Assembly (NCBI GenBank): GCA_029891345.1
Contig: CM057005.1
Span: 61,025,760 to 61,089,759, forward strand
Source: Dryococelus australis
Taxonomy: Eukaryota; Arthropoda; Insecta; Phasmatodea; Phasmatidae
Reading direction: 5' to 3'
DNA length: 64,000 nucleotides
Position 1 is the stretch's first letter; each line of letters starts with the position of its first letter. Position numbers and translations under genes: made by a program. The notes under the pieces are model-generated. The model saw nothing but the letters and a program-made list of their open reading frames with translations. It searched no databases and had not been told where the DNA came from. This document shows, piece after piece, positions 1 through 10,739 of the stretch.

Positions 1-2319
1 TATTTCAATTTAATCCTCTCTGAGCCGTGCCTTCTGTATGAACTGAAAGAAGTCATGGAAAAAACTGAAATCAAGTATTTGGGATAACAACTTCAACTGC
101 TTCTTAAATAGACTAATATTTTCCCCTCAATTTAGCGTATCAATTAACTAAGATGTAGTCGAACATGATTTATCCACATTTTCTACAAAGAAGTATCATA
201 GTTATATAATGCAGTTCTGGTTTTACACGCAGTTAGCAATTTAGGCGATGTTGAAGGAAAAAAAGTGTTACTTTCTACCGAACTTATTGCAAGTTAATTT
301 TGAATTACAATTTCTAATAAGTTTAGGTTAGAGGATTTAATTTTATAGTCGCTAAATATGCCACTACTTAAAACAAAGAATTTTTTTCTCTTTGTATAAT
401 TGAAGGATATACTTCTTCTGTATGAAACACTGTGAAAACTTCAGTACTGCAAATAATAAATATTTACAGAACTTTTTTCATGTTCATGTTCTTTTTGTAT
501 TTCTTTTTTTACTGTAGGAAAGCTATGTTATTTCAATAAACATTAAACGCCTATTTTATCTACCAGAGTCTTATCATTTTATTTTAGAAAACTGATTAAC
601 AGATCTTTAATTTGAGGAGAGATTGTTGCGTGTGTTAGAATGCATTTGCAAAACGCGTCATCCCTATTTAGAACAAACTCATAGTGTTAGACACACATTG
701 CCAGCTAAAATAGAATTATGTTTTTGTACAAAATCTATGTTAATTTTGAAAGAAGGGGGAGGATATTTCGCTGTAGTCCATTTTTTTGCTTAGCCAAACA
801 CTTAGTCACTAACACTGTTTACTTTACATGTTCGCCACCATTCAAATTCTGCGCTCTGTGTTCAGAAATAATTTTCGTTAATATTCGGTACATACACTTT
901 CAGAATAATAAAATCATATACATGATGCAGTATATCGTGGCAAAGGCACACTGGACCAATTTTAAGGTCAAATTATTTGCCTTAAATATTAACGAATACA
1001 CGCAATTGAAATGATGATCATGCTTCGATACAAAATAAAAAATATAATAGCCTGGAAATTGTATACGAAATATGTCTTTCTTAAATGATAAATTAAATAC
1101 ACAATTCTATGTGTATTAAATCAATTTTAATCGTGGGGATAACCATACAGTTTAATAACTGTAGACATAGACATTAAAAGAGGTTTATTGTCAGCTCCTT
1201 TGAGATTTGGCGAAATACTGGGCAGACAAAACTGATTGATGAATTGAATTAGTGGGCTGGAATTATATCATAGTCAAATAAGCGGTTCATCACGTGCTTA
1301 CAAAAAAATATCGTCCTCAGTTAGCTAAATGTCTTCCAGCTTGGGTATCAGTGCTGTACCGACCTTGTATAAAACAAATAAATAAATAAATTTATAAAGT
1401 GATATTATTTTGCTATCCTACTTGGGCGTATATTTACGGAGCTAATTTTTATTCAACTCAGCTTCTGTAACGATAAACTAATCCATGGGTAATGTTAGCA
1501 TGATTATAATCGCCACTGAACCAATGTTTAAATTGTTAACTGTACTAAATTTACAGTCACGTGAAAACTTTCAATCGCCCTGGTTAATTTCTTTATTCCT
1601 CCAAAGCATATCTTCCCGTGCATATAAAAAAAATGTTGTCTTTTACCTGAGTCTTTTTAACATTTCTTCAGTCACGTGATTTTCTATAATTTTTAGGAAC
1701 AGAAATATTTTTTCTTGCGTGATTTTTAAGGTTATTATCAAAAGTATCCAGATCAGTGTGAATGCGATGGGGCTAAAAATAATTGTTTTCGGTAAGTTGT
1801 AAGATTTTGCAATCAAATAAGTAAATACATACTTCCGAACCTGAAATTAAGTTTCAATTTAAACACTGTATTAATACCGTCTGCCATCTACTTCAAAGTG
1901 TAAATATAGGGATATTGTCAATGTAATTTTTATACTAATACCAAGTAGTGACAAAATGGAGAAATGATGCATGTGTAAATTGATGAATTCGTGTTCAAAA
2001 TGCTACCTGAGTAATTAACTGTGAATTAATTAACTCAATTCTACAGCTGAACACATAAACCTTATTTGAGCTTGTACTCCGATCCATAACGTTCATGTTG
2101 ATAGACAGACGCTCTATCTATGTTGCAATCTATCGGAGATATCACACACTGTAAGATATAGTATCACCGAGGCTAGGGTAAGAACAGAAGCGTCTATAAC
2201 ACTGAGCGTCTATGTTCCAACTGTACATTCGAAGTGCTTGCAATTTTTCTCATAAATTTCTAGATCACAGCTCTCTCTAATGACGTTAAGTTTTCTTGAG
2301 AATTAAATTATTTCGGAGA
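1..2319. other. AT-rich intergenic or intronic DNA, no gene seen
   Basis: No open frame here reads like protein, and no terminal repeat pair was found. A TAAA-type simple tail at about 1375-1392 could be the end of an old SINE or LINE, but no body is recognisable upstream of it. The segment lies downstream, on the minus strand, of the exon ending at 2320, so it may hold that gene's 3' UTR. Confidence 0.5.
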
Positions 2320-2612
2320 TCAGCCGTGTATACAGTATACCAACCAAATACTAATGTCCCCGACGTGAGAAGACTTTTCCTTCTTTAAGTAGGCAGGGCA
2401 GATGATCATCAAGTTTGGCGTGGAAAGTTGTTTCGGAAAGAGAAATATTGACTCTCGCACGAGTGCCACCAGATGTTTACCTGCATCATTCACTCGCCCA
2501 TCTTCAAGAAGCTGGAGGTTTCGAGGGTAGCCTTGAAGTAAGGTACCCAGAATAACTCCATGGCCTTGATTGTCAAAAGCCTCCTTCCGAACTTCGTTTA
2601 CAACGGCTGGAT
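2320..2612 (-). CDS. Terminal coding exon of an unrecognised host gene
   Basis: Read on the minus strand, a pyrimidine-rich run ending in TTGCAG gives a good splice acceptor at 2613. It opens a frame of 96 complete codons that ends in TGA at 2322-2320. The translation is protein-like throughout: PAVVNEVRKEAF, then GTLLQGYPRNLQLLEDG, then LVALVRESIFLFPKQL and PNLMIICPAYLKKEK. It has a normal mix of charged and hydrophobic residues and no low complexity. There is no Met at its start, as expected for a 3' exon. A GTAAAC inside the exon could act as an alternative donor, but the frame stays convincing beyond it, so I prefer read-through to the stop. I do not recognise the family. The GYPR stretch faintly recalls a nucleotide-kinase loop, but the context does not support that. 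Upstream exons were not found and may lie outside the window. Confidence 0.6.
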
Positions 2613-3654
2613 CTGCAATTACAAAAAGTACATTTGGTTACTTAAGCTCATATATCTAATATAAACAACAATTATTTACAGGCAAGGCAATTCACAGTGC
2701 CAGTAAATAAAGGGAATTTTATGGAAATCTATTTTGTGAACGTAAAGTAGAGCGTACAGTAAATATACGTTCATTCTTTTTGTATGATGATTATGGCTTC
2801 AGGTAGGGTTTTGGATGTTCTTAAAACATTATTAGTTTTACGTTAACATACCACCACAAGAATGTTTAAACAAATAAAAACCATTGTTAATAACAACAAT
2901 AATCAATTACTAAATAGTGGTTTATTCGTGACACTTATTAAAAGTTTTATAAATAGTTTTGAAAGTAATGTTTTATTCCAACCAGTGCGGCCATTATCGT
3001 ATGAGAGACATGATAAAGAATTCCATGTCGTTATGTTCGTACTTTTATGACAATGTTTATGGGATAGCGTACTAATAAAAGTATACAAACCTGAAAGTAA
3101 AGTTTCAAAAATTGACGCAAAGTTCTTAAATATTATCTTCCCATTACAGTAACTTTGAATACGAATAGAAATGTCCGTAATGATACTTAATGGCAGCATA
3201 AGAGAGAGAAGTCTATCAACCTCTAATATTCTGGGTTTCGACCATAGCTAAACCACTTATTCATGTGTATTTCATATTTATTTCAGGTTGATTTAGTAAC
3301 TTAGCCTGTAAGGTATTCCCCGCTGTGATTGGAATACCATAACGCTAGGAGATGTAACAATTTTATTTAAAATAAAAATTAATAAACTTCGATTGTTCTG
3401 CAGAACCGGCAGGTAAATAGAAAAAAAAATGAATTCAATGATGTAACAATTATTACCTATTTCCGGTTGTCATAAAAATCACTCATATCAGTGATTATGA
3501 CCTGGTACACAATGACGCTAGTTTTAAAATGTACCGTATTACTAAGTGAGTTCAGGGAGATGAGAGTGACACAAATGCGAAAACTGGAGGCCCTCGAAAC
3601 AAAAAAAAAAAATTATTAGTAGATTTCATGTTTTGTTACCAGACATTTTAATGA
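2613..3654. other. Intron or intergenic DNA, no feature seen
   Basis: This lies upstream, on the minus strand, of the exon at 2320-2612 and probably belongs to the preceding intron. Overlapping short open frames on both strands at 2862-3199 are AT-rich (runs of N, L, S) and look like chance. Confidence 0.4.
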
Positions 3655-3656
3655 TA

Positions 3657-3976
3657 TAGGCTGTTCACAGTAAACTGAGCACTTTTGAAAACTCTGCTTA
3701 TGTTCTACTGTGAAATTATTAAAAGAAATAAATATTTTACACTTCGGTGCGTAAAAAAAGTAGGAAGCGAAATAAATGACTTAAGCTATCAGAAATGGTT
3801 AACTAACACTTTTTATTCGACGTTAAGATATGGCAATTCTTTCCCTCCATCGTTACCAACTTTACTGGGCGTATGTCACTCAGCGCGCCCGTTAAAATAT
3901 ATGCAGGCAGGGGCAGTGACTTTTTCCTGAGGTTGGTCTCAAAAGTGCTCTTTTTTTTTATATCGTGAACAGCCTT
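3657..3976 (+). mobile_element. TAGGCTGTTCACGG MITE, long-core type, internally shortened (copy A)
   Basis: Termini TAGGCTGTTCACAG on the left and the inverted ATCGTGAACAGCCTT on the right lie between TA dinucleotides at 3655-3656 and 3977-3978. The core shares the CGACGTTAAGATATGG and TTACTGGGCG-type segments with copies B, C, D, I and J. At 320 bp it is about 100 bp shorter than they are. The 81-codon open frame inside it is a by-product of the MITE and not a gene. A TA target duplication points to the Tc1/mariner/pogo group. No transposase is present. Confidence 0.85.
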
Positions 3977-3978
3977 TA

Positions 3979-6900
3979 CCTTGCAGGAAAAGTCAGCTCA
4001 TTTTATTTATTTAAAAAAATTCTTTATAGGTCAGTACCTACCTTCGCTATGAACTCCTCCCAAACAGCCTATCAACGTAAGGATGAGGATATGCAGGAAC
4101 GTGCTGGGATGTGCCATCGTGGCCTGGTGGATGCTTACTGCGTGGCACGTCGCGGGAACCCCCGTTTTATATACCATACCCACGCTGCGTTCTTCAAGTT
4201 TGCCGGAACTGCCACCTCAAACTGCCTCGGTGGAAGAAAGCGTCAACAACCACGACTGCACTGTACTTACCGAGTCGAGCTGTCTGATTCGCACGCACCG
4301 TCGATAATGATAGTAAATAGCACAGGCTGGTGAGGGGAAGCATTACGGCCGCTGCCGTTCGTGTGAGATGGAGTTTGTTGTTTACGCAACGGATAAATTG
4401 AGCACTAACCATTGGAGCTTAGAAAGTTTCCCATCACCTTGACTCAGATATGAGAATACGCAATGAAGTTGCAACTGTCTACTGCTTACACACTCTAAAA
4501 ATTGTTTGTACTTTTACAAGTAAATACTTGGTGCCCCAGTTGCCAAGAAAATAATTTGTTAAAAGTACGAAGAGTTTTCTTGTCAAACCTGCAAAACATT
4601 TATTTGTGATATTACAAATTATTTATATAACAACTTACTTTATTTGGAAGTCTACATAAAATTACTTCTTTTTTTTTTTCTTCTAGAAAACAAATGTGAT
4701 AAATTAATAACAGAGAACAACAGAAAAAGTATTTTAAATATATTTTACGAAAAAAAAAATAAAAATTAACTTCTCCAGCACGAGGACAATAACGTACACT
4801 CCTTGTGTTATTATTAGTCGGCATCCTTAACCACAAGACCAACTTGACTTAAATGATCGGAGTTTATTTTTTACAGTCAATATAACTGCAAGTATCTACA
4901 AAATAATATTGAAGTTAATCGGTTAAGAAGAATAGGTGCATTTATTTCACTTTAAGAGTTCAGTTGTTGAATTAAGAGATTTGGATGGCTCTTAAAAACG
5001 AGGTACTGAGAGCTGATTGAAGAGTTATGTCTAGCTAGGAAACATGAATAATACGTTCACGTTTTACTGAAAATGTCGTTTTATTATTATTATTTGAGTT
5101 GTTTTACGTGTATTACGTTACTAAAACTTGCAATAGCTACATTTGTTTTTGCACGTAGATACACTATCCTTAGTCCATAGTTTCTGCACAAACAACTATA
5201 TATGGTTTACGTCGTTGAGTGTCCGCCATTTTTCTGAAGATCGCAGAAACGTACCAGTATAGTACAAACATTTCTTGGCGTTTATTACAAACACGGCCAT
5301 TGTAGTTTTACAAGAAAAATCTGTGTACGGTTACAAGTATTTGTAAAATTGCAAAGAATTTCTCAGTTAAAATTAAATTTTTTTTTTACTGTTTAATAGA
5401 AAAAATAGGAAACTAGAAAAACCAGTTCTCAAGTTCTGAGTTTAACTAATCACCGAGATGTATAATACCCTAATTTCTAATTATAATTCAAATAACGAAC
5501 ATTCAACAGTTATCTCTCTTGGCCTGCTACTAAAAACCACCGTCAACTGCAAATATTATTAAATAAAAATCTAATCATATTTTTTATTCAAATAACGCGT
5601 TGTGAAATTCTTTTATTCTGGTCGAACTTAGGCAGTAGGATCGTTATTGCGTTAATTATTATTCTGGAGTGTACTGTGTAAACGGCATTAGTCCCCGAGA
5701 GCAGAAGGGAATTATATATATATAGGAATGGCTTAAAGAGAAATATGCTTTTCTAAAGCTGAGAGGCACGAAGATTTTTAAAATGTTTAAATATATGGAG
5801 CCAATGACATTTATTTCTGCTGCACTGAAATTATGCACGATCATCTTGAGGTCGAATTTAGATTAGCATTTGCCAGTATTTTGAAACCAACAGTCACCCA
5901 TTCATATGGTTAGGCTCTCGACTTTCTCACATTCGTGTGTTAAGTTCTTGGGGGATAAAGAGTATTTTTTTATAATTTGTACTAGGCGTTATTTTTAATA
6001 GGAACTTTTTGCGAATTTGCATGTCAGAGTAACAATTTTTTTCTTGTTTTGTTTTAAAGTACTGAACTTAAGTATTCCGTGTCATTTGCGAAAAGAAAAA
6101 AAATAGGGAGGCGAATGACTATCTTCATTCACCTGAAAATCTAGATTTTTCGTAGTTTTAATTAATGTCTAAAATTCCAAGTATAAGCAAATTTTCTCAA
6201 ATGTAAGATTTTAAAAAGGGCGTAGGAGCATTTCGGCATAATATTCAATAGAAGTCTTGCGATTTTGCGACAACTATGGGATTAAACATCTCTTATTCAC
6301 TTGACGAGACATTGAAATGTATGATTCGTAATTGTCAGCATTAGAGGGGCTTTGTGTAGCCCACGGGATAAGAAAAGTTTAATGAATAACAGTTTTGTAA
6401 ACCGCTGTGTTATTAGAGGATAAGGAAATATCCCAAAAATGCTAGTCACGTCTTGACTTGGATAGTGTAAAACTGTTTGTTCACATATTTTAGAAGTTCC
6501 ACCACTGCATTCACGGCACAATTAATATATTCATGTTTCAATTCACATTTCAAATTTCTTTCGGCAATACTGTTATGGGCATCTTCATTTTGTTGTTAGA
6601 AATGAACAAATTAAGGTTTATGCTCTTATACGCAGATTCTCTTAATGTTTCAGTCAACAGAACTGGTCGATGGGGCGTTTGAACACTTCACACTTTGTAG
6701 GGATGGTTTGATGAGAGGCAGCATATTAATGTGTAATAATTTTGCATTTATTGAACACGTAGACTGCTTCATGAACGGAACCAATTAAAGTGATATATTT
6801 TCTGTGTAATAATTTACAGAATTCACACAATTCAGAACTTCCAACAGTTCAATAAAACCCTTCAAAGAACCACGCGGACACCTAACACTAGTATTAAAAC

Positions 6901-7320
6901 ATGCAAAATTCCTGAAATCTTATCCGTAATCAGTCAGAAGTATGTGTCAGTTTCAGAACTTAATTTTTGCTGTCGTTTTTTGTCACCATTGATATCAGCC
7001 GCAATAAACGCACAGGTGAAGGTAATTTTCATATTTCCATGTAGAACAACACATTCGATTGTTATTTGTACGACAATGCACTTCATGAATCTCATGCGAG
7101 TTTCAGATGAGCCAAGCTCTTTGAAGCGAGTTCTGTAAGTAACGGATATATGGGACCTTCTCAGTTACAGCATAAAATATTTACGTTTATATATGTGCAT
7201 GCGTTTCATCCCACCAAGCAGTAGCCGATATACCGACACGCTAAGTGTTTCAAATTTATTAACTTTCGGGTGATTTTTACGTGACTTTAAACAACCTCCA
7301 GCATTTTTAATTAATCAAAA
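3979..7320. other. Long stretch without a supportable feature
   Basis: The 4080-4410 part is somewhat GC-richer and has overlapping open frames on both strands (3965-4333 plus, 4194-4412 minus), none with a domain I recognise. At about 4790-4850, read on minus, TTGTGGTTAAGGATGCCGAC resembles the head of a tRNA-derived SINE, but no B box follows. The rest is AT-rich and unremarkable. Confidence 0.4.
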
Positions 7321-7328
7321 AATGAATG

Positions 7329-7660
7329 GGCGTATAGAGAATTAAATGCTGAATTCGGACAAGGATTTCACAGTCATTTTTTTGTTGTAGTATTTTAAAC
7401 TAAAGTTCTTTTTTGTTAGAGATTTAACGCATCTAGATCTGAAAACCGCTTAAATTTTAAATTTTAATTTTAAAATCACTTCATTATTTATATAATGTAA
7501 CAATTTTATAAACAAATGAAAAATGGATTTAAAATTAAAAAATTAAAATTTGGAAGGTTAAAAAATATAGATGCATTCATTCAGTTACGTTGAAAATACT
7601 ACAACAAAAATACGACTGAAAGATCTTTGCCCGAATTTAGCATTTAATTACCTATATGCC
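7329..7660. mobile_element. MITE with about 68 bp terminal inverted repeats
   Basis: The left end GGCGTATAGAGAATTAAATG and the right end inverted (GGCATATAGGTAATTAAATG) match over about 68 bp, including TTGTTGTAGTATTTT near the inner edge. The 332 bp element has an AT-only core that is itself partly palindromic (TTAAATTTTAA runs). Flanking 8-mers aatgaatg and tatgcatg match at 6 of 8 positions, which would fit a hAT-type 8 bp duplication, though the class is unsure. It has no coding capacity. Confidence 0.8.
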
Positions 7661-7662
7661 TA

Positions 7663-8255
7663 TGCATGGTGAAGCATGGCCTTAAATGATATGTTATCAT
7701 TACTGCACAGCTTTGTCACACAGTATAATTGAATAGGAATTGATAAAAAAAATGATTAAAATCGGAGAGAACGATATGACAAGTATAGAGATAGGAAGAC
7801 GAAGAGCAAGAATTTTTGTGGCGCATTGAGAGTCCACAGCTTGGCTGCACTGCTGTTACCGTTTGGAAACACAACTTCCCAAATAACAATGGGAAACTGT
7901 TGAAAGAAACGAGCTTGTTCTGTAGAGGAAGCGGAAATTGCCAACATTGGAAATGTAACTTTAAATCTAAGTAACATCTTCGTGGTGGCACTTCCCGCCG
8001 ACTCTTTTCTTTGCTGGTATTTTGCGGTGCTTGGAAAACTAACAGTCCTTTAGAAAAAAAAGTTATTTATTTTAACCATAAAACAAAGTCGGCGAATTTC
8101 TTCTTTTGTGCTGATAGTTTCCCAAGTCGGTAGCTAAAGGAACTATAAAACCACTAAAACCAAAGAAATAACCAACCAGTTTCTCGATTAGGAGATGTAA
8201 CTCTTCCCTTCCTCTCTCTTACTCGAGCTTGGGTGTCGATGGAACAATCTGTTAA
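7663..8255. other. No supportable gene
   Basis: Two overlapping minus-strand open frames (7716-7991 and 7756-7977) cover the same bases in different frames. Neither contains a recognised motif or clear splice signals. I left them uncalled. Confidence 0.3.
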
Positions 8256-8259
8256 TTAA

Positions 8260-9268
8260 TGCCGATATTACACGATACCTGCAGCCGTACTTGGTTCTTG
8301 CACAAGCTTCTACAAGGCATGGGGCACGAGCCGGTATACCAGCGACTATATGAGCCGCCATGAAGATTCATATTACACGACAGCAGTTCACGCACTAGTA
8401 TTTGGCACCCTCGGCGGGTGCGCAGTATGTGGTTTGTAGTAAATATGAACCCCATTCGTAGAACTGCTACCAGTCAGTAACTTGCGTAGGCCTATAAAAA
8501 ATTATAAGCAAATTTTAATACCGCTATATTAAAGTTCGTATTTTATATAAATGTATTGCTTACTTGTATAGTTTCATCCATTTTCTTGAAAATGACTTGC
8601 TATTACTAAAGTAGGCGTGTTATTATTAATTTTGACGAAAATTACTGACCGGTTGCAAAATATAGTTTTTTTTTTTTTACGTACCGGGATATTTTCAGCA
8701 CGTAAAATTTAATGATAGAAAGAACTTAGGAGTTTCGAACTCACACCCAGAATTTCCAGCGTTTTAGCTGACGTCGCGACTATACCACTATACTATCAAC
8801 TCACACAACGTACGTTGGATTTATACGTAGAATATAGCTAACAATTTTAATTAATTTTTCATTCAGTAGGTAATGTTTAAGTATTCAGAACGGTTTTAAA
8901 CAGTAATTAAAAGTTGTGATAGTCGATATTATTCGTCGTCGTTATGTTTTAATTCTATTTGAAAGATTTTCAACCTCGCGGGGGTAAAAGCAAGATGGAG
9001 GCGTCCTTTTCAGTTTCATCATCAACTAGTTTCAAGTAGTAACCACGGGGAGCGCCCTACGCTTTGAAACTGCAATGTGATTGGCCAGGTACGAGAGCCG
9101 GTGTGGAACCTGCTACGAAAAATAGGACGTGTCCAATTACCAAACCTGGTACGAAATCTGGCCGTGCAAGGCGTGAAATGCCATGACGGGCCACATTAGC
9201 CTGTATACCGGCCTCTATGGTGGACCTTGCACAAGCTTTTACGGAATCTGGTATCGTCTAATATCGCC
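8260..9268. mobile_element. TTAA-flanked element with degenerate inverted ends
   Basis: The left end GCCGATATTACACGATACC follows TTAAT. The right end inverted is GGCGATATTAGACGATACC and abuts TTAA at 9269-9272. The inverted similarity goes on inward with gaps (CTTGTGCAAGG or CTTGCACAAGC, then GCCGGTATAC), so the arms are about 100 bp or more. The 1 kb length and TTAA target suggest a piggyBac-like non-autonomous element; a Harbinger-type TWA target cannot be excluded because the bases overlap. A short SINE (8665-8797) sits inside. The element has diverged and lacks a transposase. Confidence 0.6.
8665..8797 (-). mobile_element. Short tRNA-derived SINE with A-tail
   Basis: Read on minus, an A box TAGTATAGTGG is followed by a consensus B box GTTCGAAAC about 45 bases later, then a 50-60 bp tail ending in a run of 12 A (T run at about 8668-8680 on plus). 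Spacing and boxes fit an RNA polymerase III promoter taken from a tRNA. The anticodon arm does not fold well, so I call it a SINE and not a tRNA gene. No target duplication is obvious. It lies inside the TTAA element 8260-9268 and is therefore probably younger than it. Confidence 0.6.
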
Positions 9269-9272
9269 TTAA

Positions 9273-10500
9273 GGAATATTAGTATTGATTGGTTTGGTAT
9301 TAGGGAGTCTTGCGCCAGTTGTATAGACTATACGCAATCACCAACTGTCTTGATTTTCTCTCAATCAGTATCTAATAATGTAGCTTTTAAGACCTTCTCT
9401 TAGTAATTTATAATTTTATCCGATACCGTACAACTCATACGATATTCAACAATTCCAATTCACATTTTGTTACACGAATCACAATAACTAGAAATATTTG
9501 GTAATGTCACAAATTATATAATGGATGTCGGGATTCTGAAGTATTAAAACTCACCATTTTATATATCGCTTAATGGTAATGATTTCAATTTAATTTGATT
9601 TTTCACCTATCCAGTGTGTGTCTGTGTGTGTGTGGGTGTGCGCTCGCGTGCGCATGCACGTGCTCTGAAATATCTGTTTTATTACTGATGAATAATGAAT
9701 AGCGACTTTTCAAATACATATAAGTCCTTGACAATAACTTTAGTGTTGTGAGGTGGTTATTTCGTTACTTATTTAATTGTCATTATCGGTAGCTTCATTT
9801 ACACGTCTTTCACAATATAATAGTACAGACATTTAGTTATAGGTATTTTGTTTACTTTGTTTTGCATTTCATACATAATAGTTGCGAAATTCGATGCAGA
9901 AAAGAAAGAAAAAAAATTACAAACCCATTTCTTGACTGAAATAACCATTCTACAACTAGTTTACTTCCAAAAATGCAATGTAGTGGCAATGAATTTCCCG
10001 ACGAAAGTCGACACTAGTTTTGATGCGACGATTAGGGTGGTGCTGCCACGTCCGGGAGTAAATGTATTTAGGCGTTAAAATAATCTCACCTAGTTATAGC
10101 AAATAATATTTTTCAGTTATTTTCAGTGACATACTCACGGGATATTTTGTCAGGTTGTTGAACGGCATACATCTACTCCAATGTACTGCTACATTTCTCA
10201 AAATTAGATATTCGTGAATGCATAATTCCGCGATACGAAGATGATTAACATAATTACTCCCAAAAGAACAAACCTGTGTTTCTTTTTCTTTATCATTACT
10301 AAAATCTCTTATCATTTATAACTCCGTGTTGGATAGCAACTTCATTTGCTGATTAAATAGTTTAAATTTATTTGTTTCTAATCACGGGATATTTTAATGA
10401 CCACAGTAGGACGATGTGTTAAAAAAAACCAAATGTTATGGCTGTTCGAAGTCTAATTGAACTTTTTTTGAAAACTCTACTTGCATACGTCTCAATCACA
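9273..10500. other. No gene; GT/GC alternating tract at 9614-9662
   Basis: A roughly 49 bp alternating purine-pyrimidine tract (GTGTGTGTCTGTGTG, then GCGCTCGCGTGCGCATGC) is the only distinct feature. Open frames at 9848-10078 and 10094-10315 show no recognisable protein. Confidence 0.45.
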
Positions 10501-10508
10501 TTCTGTAC

Positions 10509-10730
10509 TCTTCCGCTCGAAGTGAAGATCTTCATTGCCTTGATCATAACGATGTTTAATTGTTCTTCCGCTCGAAGTGAAGATCTTCATTGCCTTGATC
10601 ATAACGATGTTTAACCGTTCTTCCGCTCGAAGTGAAGATCTTCATTGCCTTGATCATAACGATGTTTAACCGTTCTTCCGCTCGAAGTGAAGATCTTCAT
10701 TGCCTTGATCATAACGATGTTTAACCGTTC
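10509..10730. repeat. 55 bp minisatellite, four copies
   Basis: The unit TTCCGCTCGAAGTGAAGATC... starts at 10511, 10566, 10621 and 10676, an exact 55 bp period, with only one or two changes among the units (TTTAATTG against TTTAACCG). The unit contains the palindrome GAAGATCTTC. Near-identity means recent expansion or conversion. A 62-codon minus-strand open frame runs through it but has no other support. Confidence 0.95.
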
Positions 10731-10739
10731 GTCGATCGT

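Noticed and set aside
3685-3930. 81-codon plus-strand open frame
   Set aside because: It lies wholly inside MITE copy A and recurs as sequence, not as protein, in the other copies. The same holds for frames at 21836-22048 and 62424-62687.
4790-4850. SINE head on the minus strand
   Set aside because: Only an A-box-like stretch is present; no B box, body or tail, so it is too weak to list.
8727-8797. tRNA gene
   Set aside because: A and B boxes are present but the anticodon stem does not form and an A-tail follows, so it is a SINE head.
10509-10730. CRISPR-like array
   Set aside because: The units abut with no spacers; it is a simple 55 bp tandem repeat in a eukaryotic sequence.
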